Assembly: GCA_020832375.1 (NCBI GenBank)
Contig: JAFIEW010000017.1
Span: 1-47,635, forward strand
From: Cyclobacteriaceae bacterium
GTDB lineage: Bacteria; Bacteroidota; Bacteroidia; Cytophagales; Cyclobacteriaceae
Direction of reading: 5' to 3'
Length of the DNA: 47,635 nt
The position numbers and the translations under genes are program-made. Shown in pieces: positions 26,884 to 35,868 of the stretch (the stretch's first letter is position 1; every line of letters begins with the position of its first letter). The notes beneath the pieces were generated by a model. That model did no database searches. It worked only from the letters and a program-made list of their open reading frames with translations, and was not told the DNA's origin.

Positions 26884-27884
26884 AAGCATTGTACGAATAG
26901 TGGGTGATCATTTAAGCTGGGTACTAACTCCCAATGTTCTCCTCCAGCTTCTTCAAACTCTTCCTTAAACTCATCTCCTACTTCAATAGTCGTTTCTAGA
27001 CAGTCGGATATAAAAGAAGGTGAAAAGGCTAATACTTTTTTCTTTCCTTTCGATGGTAACGCTTTGAAAACATCTTCAGCATAGGGCTTTATCCATGGGT
27101 CAGTACCTAACCTAGACTGAAAAACCACATCATATTTATCTTCTGGTATGCCGATAGCTTCAGCTGCTTGACGTGCGGTGTGGAAACATTGTGCACGATA
27201 GCATAGTCTATTTTTCTTATTGTAAGTATTACAACATTTACCTAGTTGGCAATAGCCATCTTTTGATCCTTTTTTAATTTGTCGTTCAGGGATACCATGA
27301 AATGAAAATAGATAATGGTCGTAATCAGAGATCTCATTCATTTTCTCTTTAGCACGTTCCTTGATCGTTTCGATAAATAGCGGCTCTTCTACGAAATTCG
27401 AAATGAACTCTAGGTCAGGAATAATCTGTTTTTTACTCATTATCTCCATCACTTTATCGTGAACCGAACCAGTAGTTGCACTTGCATATTGGGGGAATAG
27501 TGGGAGCACGATGATTTTTTTTACGTCCTTATCAATGAGTTCTTGTAAGCCATTTTCAATGCTAGGACTTTGATACCGCATGGCCAAAACTACATCATAA
27601 TTTTCTGGTAATTCCTTCTGTAATAAATCTCTCACATCTTCACCATAAAACATAAGGGGCGATCCACGATCTTCCCATAACTCTTGATAGGTTTTTGCAG
27701 ACTTTGGAGCACGAAATGGTCCAATAATAAGATTTACCAAAGGCCATCTGAAAATAGCAGGAATATCAATGACCCTTTTGTCCATCAGAAATTCTCGAAG
27801 GTATTTTCTTACATCAGCTGTACTTGGGCTATCGGGTGTCCCCAAGTTGACGAGTAATACGCCAATACGATCCATTTTACTCAT
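26859..27884 (-). CDS. hemH: Ferrochelatase
   Basis: The protein has 341 residues. It inserts Fe2+ into protoporphyrin IX (or coproporphyrin) in the last steps of heme synthesis. It begins GVLLVNLGTPDSP (8-20), a hallmark of the family. The metal-binding and catalytic His lies in YLFSFHGIPERQI (about 191-203), and the catalytic Glu in FSPSFISDCLETTIEVGDEF (about 286-305). A cysteine-rich stretch with spacing C-x4-CC-x9-C-x4-C lies in GYCQLGKCCNTYNKKN... near 209-232. It resembles the internal cysteine segment that binds a [2Fe-2S] cluster in some bacterial ferrochelatases (established for other species); a cluster here is inference. The gene converges with the ispG operon. Confidence 0.95.
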   Translation of the reverse strand: MSKMDRIGVLLVNLGTPDSPSTADVRKYLREFLMDKRVIDIPAIFRWPLVNLIIGPFRAPKSAKTYQELWEDRGSPLMFYGEDVRDLLQKELPENYDVVLAMRYQSPSIENGLQELIDKDVKKIIVLPLFPQYASATTGSVHDKVMEIMSKKQIIPDLEFISNFVEEPLFIETIKERAKEKMNEISDYDHYLFSFHGIPERQIKKGSKDGYCQLGKCCNTYNKKNRLCYRAQCFHTARQAAEAIGIPEDKYDVVFQSRLGTDPWIKPYAEDVFKALPSKGKKKVLAFSPSFISDCLETTIEVGDEFKEEFEEAGGEHWELVPSLNDHPLFVQCLKKLVLRN

Positions 27885-27969
27885 TTGAGGGATTGTGTTT
27901 ATTTTGTTGCAATATTAATACGAAGAAACGTATTATGATTCGTTTATAAGGAATTAAAAACTCGCTTGC

Positions 27970-28149
27970 TTAAAAAAGGTTTCGTGTTTGCTCACCTAAA
28001 ATGGCTTGTTTTTCTCGAATGATCTGTTCATATGCTTTCATTATATCTTTGTACTTTCCTTTACATCTATGCGCTTTTGAGGATGTAGCTTTCACTATAT
28101 ATAAGCGACCAGATATCATTATGATCAATCTTAATGAATATGCTTGCAT
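27970..28149 (-). CDS. Possible small protein upstream of hemH
   Basis: A 59-codon frame beginning MQAYSLRLIIMISGRLYIVK and ending in a plausible amphipathic helix (MKAYEQIIREKQAILGEQ...). The last 23 residues look protein-like; the first part is less convincing. It may be a real small gene, the remnant of a larger one, or chance. It is on the same strand as hemH, 85 bases upstream. I recognise no family and see no clear ribosome-binding site. Confidence 0.22.
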   Translation of the reverse strand: MQAYSLRLIIMISGRLYIVKATSSKAHRCKGKYKDIMKAYEQIIREKQAILGEQTRNLF

Positions 28150-28243
28150 TTTTATTCACGATGGCATAATTATGTTTTACGATACAAATATTTGAGATAG
28201 TTTAACTCATTACTATGCTGCAAGTTGTCAGCTAGGATTATGG

Positions 28244-28274
28244 TGAAAAAAGCCACTGCGCTATCAGTGGCTTT
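28244..28274 (-). terminator. Terminator of the T9SS cargo gene
   Basis: On the - strand, AAAGCCACTG and CAGTGGCTTT (28265-28274 and 28249-28258) form a perfect 10-bp stem with a 6-base loop, followed by TTT and a short T-run. It lies about 100 bases beyond the stop of the 28374-31760 gene. Confidence 0.85.
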
Positions 28275-28373
28275 CCGGTCATTACAATGATATTTTATGA
28301 ATTTACCAAGGATACTTCACATTGAAGAAAACATACGGTTATGGTGAAATGATAATTATTTAAATTACCCCTG

Positions 28374-31300
28374 CTAGTTTTTTATAAATCGAATACTTTT
28401 ATTAAAGCTTCCTCCGTCGTCTAAATGAAATAGGTAGACTCCTGACTTTAGTTGGCCTACCTCTAGCGCGTCATCCCAGCTATTTAAAAGCCCACTCATT
28501 ACTCTCATTCCTTTAGTATTGATAATGTGATATTTAATCGGGTCGCTTATGTCAAAGTTTCTCTTAATTCTAAGGCTGTTGGAAACAGGATTTGGAAATA
28601 ACTTTAATTCTTTTTCCATATCGATGTGTAGGACAGACTCCTTTCTAACTGTGATGATACCATTTTGATTAATGGTAGCCGAAATATTCGTAGGTCGATC
28701 TCCAGTGTCGTTTGGACCGATGGTGATCCTTACTTGGGAAGAAGGGTCTAAAGTTGTTCCAGGTATTTCAAAACCCAAAACATATGTTGCTGGACCTAAA
28801 TTATTAAATCTAAAGTTACCGCTTTCATCTGTATAGCGAACACCAATAATGATAATTTCTTCCTCAAGCTGTCTAATTTGTGTGCGGACTAATCCAATGC
28901 TCACACCAGCACCTCTTACCCTCGATCTGTCGAGCACTCTGCCTTCAGCGGTAGTTTCTCTATCTAGTGTTCCGGCAATAGCACCTTCTCCAGGTGGGAT
29001 ATCATCTGGTATAGCCTCAGGCCTCCTCATTTCTATATCGAAATTTATGTTTGCATTGACCTCAATGATGGTTGCCCTATTCCATTGAGTTCGGTTACCC
29101 GAAAATGTCAGTAGAAATTCTTCGCCACCTCTAGCACTGAGTAAGTAATTCCCCTCCTGAAGGTTTTCGAAGAGATACTCCCCCTGGTTATTTGTAAGTA
29201 CAAAGCCTACTGTATCAAAAAGGGTAGTAGACTGCCGGTAAAGACCTACTTCTATGTTTTCAAGACTTAAGCCTTCGGAGGTTATCGTTCCTTTTAGTTC
29301 AAAAGTTGGATCTTCTTCAGGCTCAACAGCAATTGCAATACTTTTTTCCTCGCTTTCGCCTCTTGGGTTCACGGCTACTACAGAAAGGGTTATTATGGTG
29401 TCGGTGACAGTAGAAAAGTCAATATTTATTTCTGTGCCTATATTAATATCATCCATAAATTGTGCTCCACCGCTTACCTCCCATTGGTATCTTTCAGCTG
29501 TTTCGTCTGAGCTGACACTGTAAAGTACCAGTGCCTCTCTATTGGTGATGACCAAAGGCCCAGATATTGAATCAGGAGTACTTGGGATGAGCATCTCTTC
29601 AAGAGATATTACTAGATTAATACTTTCCTCAGGATCACAAAGCTCATCGGAACTTACACTAATTTCGACGGGAAAAGTAGCATTAAAGCCGATAGAAATA
29701 GTGGCTTGGTTATCTTGCGACTGAATATCCACGCCTTCGGAGGCCTGCCAATTGTAAGTCTCTATACCGTCTACAGGCTCGATAGCCAAAAGGAAGTTGG
29801 TATTAAAAGCATAATTTTCTTGCACCTCTAAAAAGTTAGAAGGGAAAATCGGGCATTGTTTAGTAAAGCTCAAACCATCAAAAATTAAAAAGACAAAATC
29901 TGATGTTAATGTTAACTGAGAACTTATAGTCACCTGTAACTGCAAAAAGTCATCATCGTCTACATTAGCAATGAGTTCAATAGGAAGCTGTTGCGCAATA
30001 AGTTCAGGCGCTAAAGATGTATATATAATTTCGTCGTATACGATTTCACTGCATGTACCCACTAGTTGGATGCTTATTTCGTCTCCTGGGTGAAACACAG
30101 GTTCTTCAGAAAAAATAGTATTTCCTTGCCCATCTGTGGTTAGCTCTCCAGCTATGTAGGCCGTGAAATCCAAAGAAACTCTTGATTTCGCTTCGAAAAA
30201 GACTTCAGGGCTATTAATGAAAGTGCTATTCTCTCCCTGGTTGATACCATTTATGTCAATACCAATAATAGGCACACCAAACTGATTTACCTGAGCAAAA
30301 GAAGGTAAGAAAGCATCTGTTGGTACTGGGGTGTCCCACCCCAAAAGATTGATGCTTTCAATAAGCAAATCTTCTGCCAGCGCTAGGTTGAGGACATATT
30401 CATCTCTATAAAGAGTATTGACTGGGTTTATTTCAAAAATATAGTCCTGTAAGTCCCCGTTTCCTAAGCTTTTCGAAGTGATAAATGCTGATTGTACTTG
30501 ATTACCTAAGGTGGCTGACCAGTTAAAGTCAGAGTTTTCAAAGCTTAGTGAGGTTTTATTAATAAGCCCATTGGTATTGAGTGCGTCGATTCTAAAGAAG
30601 TGATCAGCTGGGGCATTGTTAAAGTTCCACTCTACGATAGCACTCGTTTCGTCGGGTGTGCAAGATTGATTATCGAAAACGAAGTCTGAAATTATTGGCG
30701 CATCTGCATCAAAGGGAGCAATGACGACATGATCAATTAATACCTTTATGGTTTGGTCGGAGGTATTGTGATTGAAGCTGATGGCAACCCTCTGTAGTTC
30801 ATCAATTGCTTGTGACGCAGAAATCTCATAAAGTGCCTCTAAGTAATAGTAGCCATTCAGGAAGTTGCTAATAGTAAAACTTTCTAAGACCATAGGTTCG
30901 GAAGCCGTATCTTCAAGATCACAGTCAATGATTGTACTTGCAGTGAGCCAAAATTGACCATTTAATACATTAGATGATATATCCTCACCAGATGGTTCAT
31001 TTAATATTTTTACTAGCATCCCCATTCTACCTTCATTTGGAAGAAAATGTGGTGGTGTAATTATTTGTGATGAACCAGAATTAGCGGCACTAATGATGTT
31101 TAATGCTTTTGAGTTGTAGATGCCGTTGTTTTCTATTGAAATGCTGTCATCAGCAAGGGTAGTGCTCCAAAATCCTTCTTTCCAATCATTAGTATTTTCA
31201 AAATCATCGAAGTCATGAATACGGGTGATGTTTTCTGGAAACGGGTTTTCAGTAATACTACGGATTATTAATTCGCGCGGCCCCTCATCATTAATATTAT

Positions 31301-31760
31301 TAAGAGGATTTCCGTCAATATCAAAAAAATCTGCATTGATGGTGATTTTATATTTGCCCTCTTGGCTTAAATCGAAGGACCCTGATTCAAAAGTTACATT
31401 CTGACGTCCCCCAAGAAAAAACACACTAAACCCTGGTTCTGGCTCCAAAATAAAATTTTCGCTTAAGTCAATAAGTAATTCTATGTCGGGTTCAATTCGT
31501 TCTATTCTTGCAGTCACATTTGCTCTTATAGGTTCGTTGAGAGTAAAGTCTCCAGCGAAATTTCTTAGTCTGATCGTAAGCCCTTCATAAGGATTAGGAT
31601 GACAAAGTGCCGTAGTGAAGTTTTTATTACTGTTGGCAGTGCCCACCACTGCATCCACTCCTAAGTTAAACTCTTGGGCATGAGTGACTTGATAAGACAG
31701 AAGTAGTACCAAGCTTATTGCCAAGGTATTGAACATCATGAAAGTATAAGACTGTTTCAT
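28374..31760 (-). CDS. Large T9SS-exported multidomain protein
   Basis: The protein has 1128 residues. A signal peptide (about 1-28, ending near THAQ) is followed by a long region of Ig-like and jelly-roll-like segments (about 190-350 may bind carbohydrate or another ligand). PKD-like segments follow near 640-830 (YNWQASEGVDI and YQWEVSGGAQF). Two carboxypeptidase-regulatory-like beta sandwiches lie at about 835-915 and 935-1030 (GEYLFENLQEGNYLLSARG and GNFRFNNLGPATYVLGFEIPG). The C-terminus is a type A T9SS sorting domain: LKLFPNPVSNSLRI, then LKSGVYLFHLDD, ending SIRFIKN. The sorting domain predicts export across the outer membrane and attachment or release. No enzyme domain is visible, so an adhesive or surface structural role is likely but unproven. 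It is monocistronic. Confidence 0.85.
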   Translation of the reverse strand: MKQSYTFMMFNTLAISLVLLLSYQVTHAQEFNLGVDAVVGTANSNKNFTTALCHPNPYEGLTIRLRNFAGDFTLNEPIRANVTARIERIEPDIELLIDLSENFILEPEPGFSVFFLGGRQNVTFESGSFDLSQEGKYKITINADFFDIDGNPLNNINDEGPRELIIRSITENPFPENITRIHDFDDFENTNDWKEGFWSTTLADDSISIENNGIYNSKALNIISAANSGSSQIITPPHFLPNEGRMGMLVKILNEPSGEDISSNVLNGQFWLTASTIIDCDLEDTASEPMVLESFTISNFLNGYYYLEALYEISASQAIDELQRVAISFNHNTSDQTIKVLIDHVVIAPFDADAPIISDFVFDNQSCTPDETSAIVEWNFNNAPADHFFRIDALNTNGLINKTSLSFENSDFNWSATLGNQVQSAFITSKSLGNGDLQDYIFEINPVNTLYRDEYVLNLALAEDLLIESINLLGWDTPVPTDAFLPSFAQVNQFGVPIIGIDINGINQGENSTFINSPEVFFEAKSRVSLDFTAYIAGELTTDGQGNTIFSEEPVFHPGDEISIQLVGTCSEIVYDEIIYTSLAPELIAQQLPIELIANVDDDDFLQLQVTISSQLTLTSDFVFLIFDGLSFTKQCPIFPSNFLEVQENYAFNTNFLLAIEPVDGIETYNWQASEGVDIQSQDNQATISIGFNATFPVEISVSSDELCDPEESINLVISLEEMLIPSTPDSISGPLVITNREALVLYSVSSDETAERYQWEVSGGAQFMDDINIGTEINIDFSTVTDTIITLSVVAVNPRGESEEKSIAIAVEPEEDPTFELKGTITSEGLSLENIEVGLYRQSTTLFDTVGFVLTNNQGEYLFENLQEGNYLLSARGGEEFLLTFSGNRTQWNRATIIEVNANINFDIEMRRPEAIPDDIPPGEGAIAGTLDRETTAEGRVLDRSRVRGAGVSIGLVRTQIRQLEEEIIIIGVRYTDESGNFRFNNLGPATYVLGFEIPGTTLDPSSQVRITIGPNDTGDRPTNISATINQNGIITVRKESVLHIDMEKELKLFPNPVSNSLRIKRNFDISDPIKYHIINTKGMRVMSGLLNSWDDALEVGQLKSGVYLFHLDDGGSFNKSIRFIKN

Positions 31761-32002
31761 ATGATCATTAAATTAAAAGCAATAGACGATATATTATACT
31801 GTAGCTTTAGGTATTTTTAAGCTATCAAAAATAGTACTAATTTTAAATTTTAATCCTAAAACTTCATAAAGAGTAAATAGAAAAGGTAAATGACCACTAT
31901 TACTCATTTAGACGTAGGGCATAAAAAAGTAGAATCCAAAAAGGAGGGCTAGTTTAGCTTATATATGGGTACTGGTTGCACAACAAAAACCAATAAATGA
32001 AG

Positions 32003-32010
32003 TATATTTG
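32003..32010 (+). promoter_or_regulatory. -7 promoter element upstream of the antiporter gene
   Basis: TATATTTG, an exact TAnnTTTG match, 46 bases before the ATG at 32057. A TTG at 31976-31978 is 24 bases upstream, longer than the usual spacing. Confidence 0.4.
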
Positions 32011-32056
32011 ATCTTGTTTTAAACATTTTTTATGAGCTCATCCTAACTGAGTAAGA

Positions 32057-34177
32057 ATGTACACAATGATACTTGATATAATAGATCTTATTGCCTTGCC
32101 TATAGAAGAGCCAACACTGATCTTCTTTTTGGTATTGATGGTCATACTACTTTCACCGCTACTCCTTGAGCGGTTTAAAATTCCGGGCCTTATTGGTTTG
32201 ATTCTTGCGGGTGTGATGCTCGGCGAGGATGGATCTAATATCCTTGTACGAGATAAAAGTATTGAGCTTTTCAGTACTGTAGGTTTACTCTACATTATGT
32301 TTATGGCAGGACTAGAGATTGATCTTAATGAGTTTAAAAAGAATCGTAACCGATCGATTGTATTTGGTAGCATTTCTTTCACGGTTCCTTTAGCTTTAGG
32401 TATTCTGGTTGCACTTTATTTTTTGAAATTTGATCTTTATGCCTCTCTTCTACTTGCGAGTATGTTTGCTTCGCATACTTTACTTTCCTATCCTATAGCC
32501 TCGAATTTGGGGTTGAGTAAGTCTAAGGCAGTCAATATTGTAGTTGGAGGCACCATCATTACTGATACGGGGGCTTTACTGGTGTTGGCTATCGTAGCGG
32601 GCATGGTAAAAGAGGGGGGCTTAGATGGTAGCTTTTGGGTTCAATTAGGCCTTTCGGTTTCTTTTTTTGTGGGGATTATGTTTTTCATATTTCCAATTAT
32701 CGCCAGGAAGTTTTTTAAAACGGTAGAAGGTAATGTGTCACAATATATATTTGTGCTAGCGATGGTCTTTTTTGGCGCCAATCTAGCAGTAGCCGCTCAA
32801 ATGCAGCCGATTATTGGAGCCTTTTTTACAGGCTTAGCATTGAATAGCCTCATCCCTAAAAACTCCGCTTTAATGAATCGGATAGCATTTGTAGGGAATG
32901 CCTTGTTCATACCTTTCTTTTTGATTGGTACGGGGATGTTGGTGGATGTTAGCGCTTTTTTTAGTGGAGGTGGAGCTCTACTTATCGCGGGTACTATGCT
33001 TTTCGTAGCCCTATTTGCCAAGATCTTGGCAGCTTATATCACTCAAAGATTCTTTAAATTAAGCGCTGTCGAAGGTCAATTAATGATGGGACTTTCCTCT
33101 GCCCAGGCAGCTGCAACCCTCGCGGTTGTTTTAGTTGGCGTTAATTTAGAGATTTTTACGGATGATGTTTTAAATGGTACTATCATTATGATTCTGGGTA
33201 CCGCTCTTTTTAGCTCTATTTTAACGTCAAAGGCAGGGACAAAGCAAGCTATTATTGAAGCACAGAAAGAGCCGGAAGAAGAACAAGGCTTGCAGCGGAT
33301 TTTACTTCCTATTGCCAATCCAGAATCAATACGACTTCTTGTAGACCTTGCGGTCATGATCAAGCAAAAAGGACAAAAAGAGCCTATTTACCCTTTGGCG
33401 GTTGTGGCAGATGATGACACCGCAGACAAGCAGGTGCTTCGCAAAAAGGAAATGTTAGATGCGGCTGTAGTGGAGGCATCAGCTACAGATACCATAGCAC
33501 AAGTTATTACTCGGGTTGATTCTAATATACCTTTTGGGATTTCTCGAGCAATTAAAGAATTTAGGATTACCGAAGTAGTGATAGGTTGGAATGCTGATAT
33601 TACCAATAAGGATAAAATGTTTGGTTCTGTATTGGACTATTTAATCAATAATAGCGATGAGATGCTTCTCATCACCAAGCATAGTCAGCCGCTCAATACC
33701 ATGAAAAAGCTTTTCTTAGTTATCCCTTCTTTTGCTACCCAAGAGATAGGCTTTAGTTATTGGGTTCAAACCGTGAAAACCTTGGCTAACCAAATTGGTA
33801 CAGAAATAATTATTTATTGCCAGATAGGTGAAAAAATAGCGATTGATCAAGCATTTGCTGCCAAATCACCAAAAGTAGATACAACCTATCGTAATTTCGA
33901 TAATTGGGATGATTTTCATGAAATTGCCGATGTGGTTAAAAAAGATGATTTGATCGTAGTGATTAGCTCAAGAAAAGGGACTCCCTCCTATAATCCATTT
34001 ATGGACATACTCCCTAAAACCTTATCTGATAGCTTCGAGAGCAACAGCTTTATGGTGATCTATCCACAGCAGTATGCTGAAAAACAAGCTTCCGTAGATG
34101 AACAAATGGCTAAGGCCAGGCCAGACAATCCAATTAGCTGGCTGAGAAAGCGACTTAACCGATATTTAGAAGATTAA
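32057..34177 (+). CDS. Cation:proton antiporter (CPA2/Kef-type) with universal-stress-like tail
   Basis: The protein has 706 residues. The first ~405 form 12 or so membrane helices typical of the Na+/H+ exchanger family. Features include LIGLILAGVMLGEDG, LYIMFMAGLEIDLNEFKKN and SSAQAAATLAVVLVGVNL. The soluble part (about 410-680) consists of two alpha/beta segments resembling universal stress protein domains (ILLPIANPESIRLLVDLAV and LFLVIPSFATQEIGFSYWV). No TrkA-N nucleotide-binding domain is present, unlike classical KefB/C. It would exchange K+ or Na+ for protons in the inner membrane, with the tail possibly sensing nucleotides. Which cation moves is not readable here. prmC follows 9 bases later. 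Confidence 0.88.
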   Translation: MYTMILDIIDLIALPIEEPTLIFFLVLMVILLSPLLLERFKIPGLIGLILAGVMLGEDGSNILVRDKSIELFSTVGLLYIMFMAGLEIDLNEFKKNRNRSIVFGSISFTVPLALGILVALYFLKFDLYASLLLASMFASHTLLSYPIASNLGLSKSKAVNIVVGGTIITDTGALLVLAIVAGMVKEGGLDGSFWVQLGLSVSFFVGIMFFIFPIIARKFFKTVEGNVSQYIFVLAMVFFGANLAVAAQMQPIIGAFFTGLALNSLIPKNSALMNRIAFVGNALFIPFFLIGTGMLVDVSAFFSGGGALLIAGTMLFVALFAKILAAYITQRFFKLSAVEGQLMMGLSSAQAAATLAVVLVGVNLEIFTDDVLNGTIIMILGTALFSSILTSKAGTKQAIIEAQKEPEEEQGLQRILLPIANPESIRLLVDLAVMIKQKGQKEPIYPLAVVADDDTADKQVLRKKEMLDAAVVEASATDTIAQVITRVDSNIPFGISRAIKEFRITEVVIGWNADITNKDKMFGSVLDYLINNSDEMLLITKHSQPLNTMKKLFLVIPSFATQEIGFSYWVQTVKTLANQIGTEIIIYCQIGEKIAIDQAFAAKSPKVDTTYRNFDNWDDFHEIADVVKKDDLIVVISSRKGTPSYNPFMDILPKTLSDSFESNSFMVIYPQQYAEKQASVDEQMAKARPDNPISWLRKRLNRYLED

Positions 34178-34186
34178 AGCTAACTT

Positions 34187-35023
34187 ATGTACTCTAAAGC
34201 CTTTCTTGAAATACAAAATCAGTTACAACCTGTCTGGGGTGAGCATGAAGCCAGAGCTATTACTAGAGTGTTGTTTGAAGAGTTAGCTGGTTTCAATTTC
34301 AGTCAAGTGGTTATGGGGGTTGAGCCTACACCCGAGCAATTGAAGCAGATGCTAACAGTTTTGCCCCAGCTCTTACAGTCAAAGCCAATACAATATGTCT
34401 TAGGTTATACTACTTTTGCTGATTTGAAAATGATGGTCAATGAGCATACGCTCATCCCACGTCCAGAAACAGAAGAATTAGTTTATATCATCCTCAAGCA
34501 ACATAAGTTTCAAAAGGAACTTACGTTTATAGATCTTTGCTCGGGTAGTGGTTGTATTGCTGTTGCTCTATCTTACTATTTAAAACAAAGTAAAGCTTAT
34601 GGTTTGGAGTTAAGCAAAGAAGCTCTCGATAAAGCTCGTGCAAATGCGGCTCTTCATGCACAAAAGATTGATTTTATACAGGGAGATGTTCTCAATGATA
34701 TGGCGATCGATCTGAAATTAGACTTTGTGGTGTCTAACCCTCCTTATGTAAAAAACTCTGAGAAAAGGCTCATGAATACCAATGTAACAGCCTATGAGCC
34801 TCATTTGGCTTTGTTTGTTGAGGATGAGGATCCGTTGATTTTTTACAAACAGATCATCAATAATTACTATACTTTATTAAAAGAGGGTGGGAGGTTTTAT
34901 TTTGAAATCAATGAAGCGCATGCAAGCGATTTGATGATTTTTAGTGAAGAATTTGATTTTAAGGAGAGAGAAGTTATAAAAGACATTCGATCGAGAGATC
35001 GATTTATTATTTTTAAAAAATAG
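34187..35023 (+). CDS. prmC: Release factor glutamine methyltransferase
   Basis: The protein has 278 residues. It methylates the Gln of the GGQ motif in peptide chain release factors, using SAM, in the cytoplasm. Diagnostic features are the helical N-terminal domain with KPIQYVLGYTTFADL and IPRPETEELV (about 65-99), the SAM-binding FIDLCSGSGCIAVAL (about 117-131) and the catalytic NPPY in VVSNPPYVKN near 183. It probably shares a transcript with the antiporter gene. prfA, its usual companion in proteobacteria, is not adjacent. Confidence 0.95.
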   Translation: MYSKAFLEIQNQLQPVWGEHEARAITRVLFEELAGFNFSQVVMGVEPTPEQLKQMLTVLPQLLQSKPIQYVLGYTTFADLKMMVNEHTLIPRPETEELVYIILKQHKFQKELTFIDLCSGSGCIAVALSYYLKQSKAYGLELSKEALDKARANAALHAQKIDFIQGDVLNDMAIDLKLDFVVSNPPYVKNSEKRLMNTNVTAYEPHLALFVEDEDPLIFYKQIINNYYTLLKEGGRFYFEINEAHASDLMIFSEEFDFKEREVIKDIRSRDRFIIFKK

Positions 35024-35088
35024 CTCAATTTAAAAAATGTAAGTGCTGTATAAAATCAGTTTGGATTGAGTCAATTTTAGCAGTTATT

Positions 35089-35505
35089 TCATCCAATTTT
35101 TTTGTACAGCCGACAAATGTTTCTATCATTTTCGGTTGACCATTCTACATTATCCATAATTCTTTTAACGAGTAGTAAGCCTACTCCACCTTTTTTTCCA
35201 GCTTTTACAATTTCATTGATTTTAGGTTCTCTATAATTCTTGACATTAAAGGTTTTACCTTTATCCGTAATCTCAAAGATAATTCCGTCGTTCCCATTTT
35301 CTTTGATTTCGAGTCTAACATTTTGTGCAGGATTGCACTCGTGAGAATGGATAATTAAGTTAGCGCAGATCTCATCTACAGCTAATACCATTTTATGTTT
35401 TTCAATATCAGTAAATGAGTATGACTGTAGCGCTTGATCTACGAAACATCGTATATCTTTAAGCCTATTTTTGCTACAATTAAAATTAAAACTATGGATT
35501 TTCAT
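35089..35505 (-). CDS. Anti-sigma-type serine kinase (RsbW/SpoIIAB-like ATPase)
   Basis: The protein has 138 residues, a single GHKL ATP-binding domain. The N box is AVDEICANLIIHSH (about 42-55), the G1 box ITDKGKTF (about 79-86) and the G2 box GGVGLLLVKRIMD (about 103-115). In well-studied systems such a protein phosphorylates a STAS antagonist and sequesters a sigma factor. Here the partner is most likely the STAS protein, whose gene overlaps this one by 14 bases. The downstream target is unknown: no sigma factor gene is nearby. It is the last gene of a phosphatase-STAS-kinase operon on the - strand. Confidence 0.9.
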   Translation of the reverse strand: MKIHSFNFNCSKNRLKDIRCFVDQALQSYSFTDIEKHKMVLAVDEICANLIIHSHECNPAQNVRLEIKENGNDGIIFEITDKGKTFNVKNYREPKINEIVKAGKKGGVGLLLVKRIMDNVEWSTENDRNICRLYKKIG

Positions 35506-35842
35506 TGACTTTTTTCTTTGCCTTCTCTACTGTATCTTCTAGTACCAATAATTGATCCAGCCCAAGAATTTCAAAAACACTAAATACATTTTCATTGAGT
35601 CCTGACAGCACTAATGAGATTTTTAGATTTTTAAACTCTTGGATATATGACATAAATACTCCTAAACCAGCTGAAGATATATACTCTAATTGATCACAGT
35701 CCACAATTATTTTCTTGAATCCTTCACTGACTGCCTTTTTCATAGCATTGTCGAGGTGTATGGAAGAGCTAGCATCTATCTCTCCAGAGATTTCTAAAAT
35801 ACAAATGTCTTCTTGATCTACTTTGCTATTTATATTAACCAT
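35492..35842 (-). CDS. STAS domain anti-anti-sigma-type protein
   Basis: The protein has 116 residues, a stand-alone STAS domain like SpoIIAA/RsbV. The likely phosphorylation site is S57 in the motif YISSAGLGVF, at the place where RsbV Ser56 is modified. ISGEIDASSSIHLD near 18-31 is a typical STAS opening. When dephosphorylated it should bind the kinase and free the kinase's other target; this is knowledge from Bacillus systems. It is the middle gene of a three-gene unit: the phosphatase stop lies 26 bases upstream and the kinase gene overlaps its end. Confidence 0.92.
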   Translation of the reverse strand: MVNINSKVDQEDICILEISGEIDASSSIHLDNAMKKAVSEGFKKIIVDCDQLEYISSAGLGVFMSYIQEFKNLKISLVLSGLNENVFSVFEILGLDQLLVLEDTVEKAKKKVNENP

Positions 35843-35868
35843 ATTTACGTGTGTGAAGCTATTTCGTT

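Larger units (their letters stand above)
27885..28373. other. Intergenic region upstream of hemH
   Basis: Contains, from right to left on the - strand, the terminator of the T9SS cargo gene (28244-28274) and a short frame of uncertain status (27970-28149). A + strand frame near 28001-28195 has unconvincing composition and is not called. Confidence 0.45.

Noticed and set aside
28001-28195. A + strand frame upstream of hemH
   Set aside because: It is antisense to a more protein-like - strand frame and has no ribosome-binding site or family match.
35024-35070. Possible terminator CTCAAT...ATTGAG after prmC
   Set aside because: Only six pairs with a 35-base loop and no T-tract; too weak to call.
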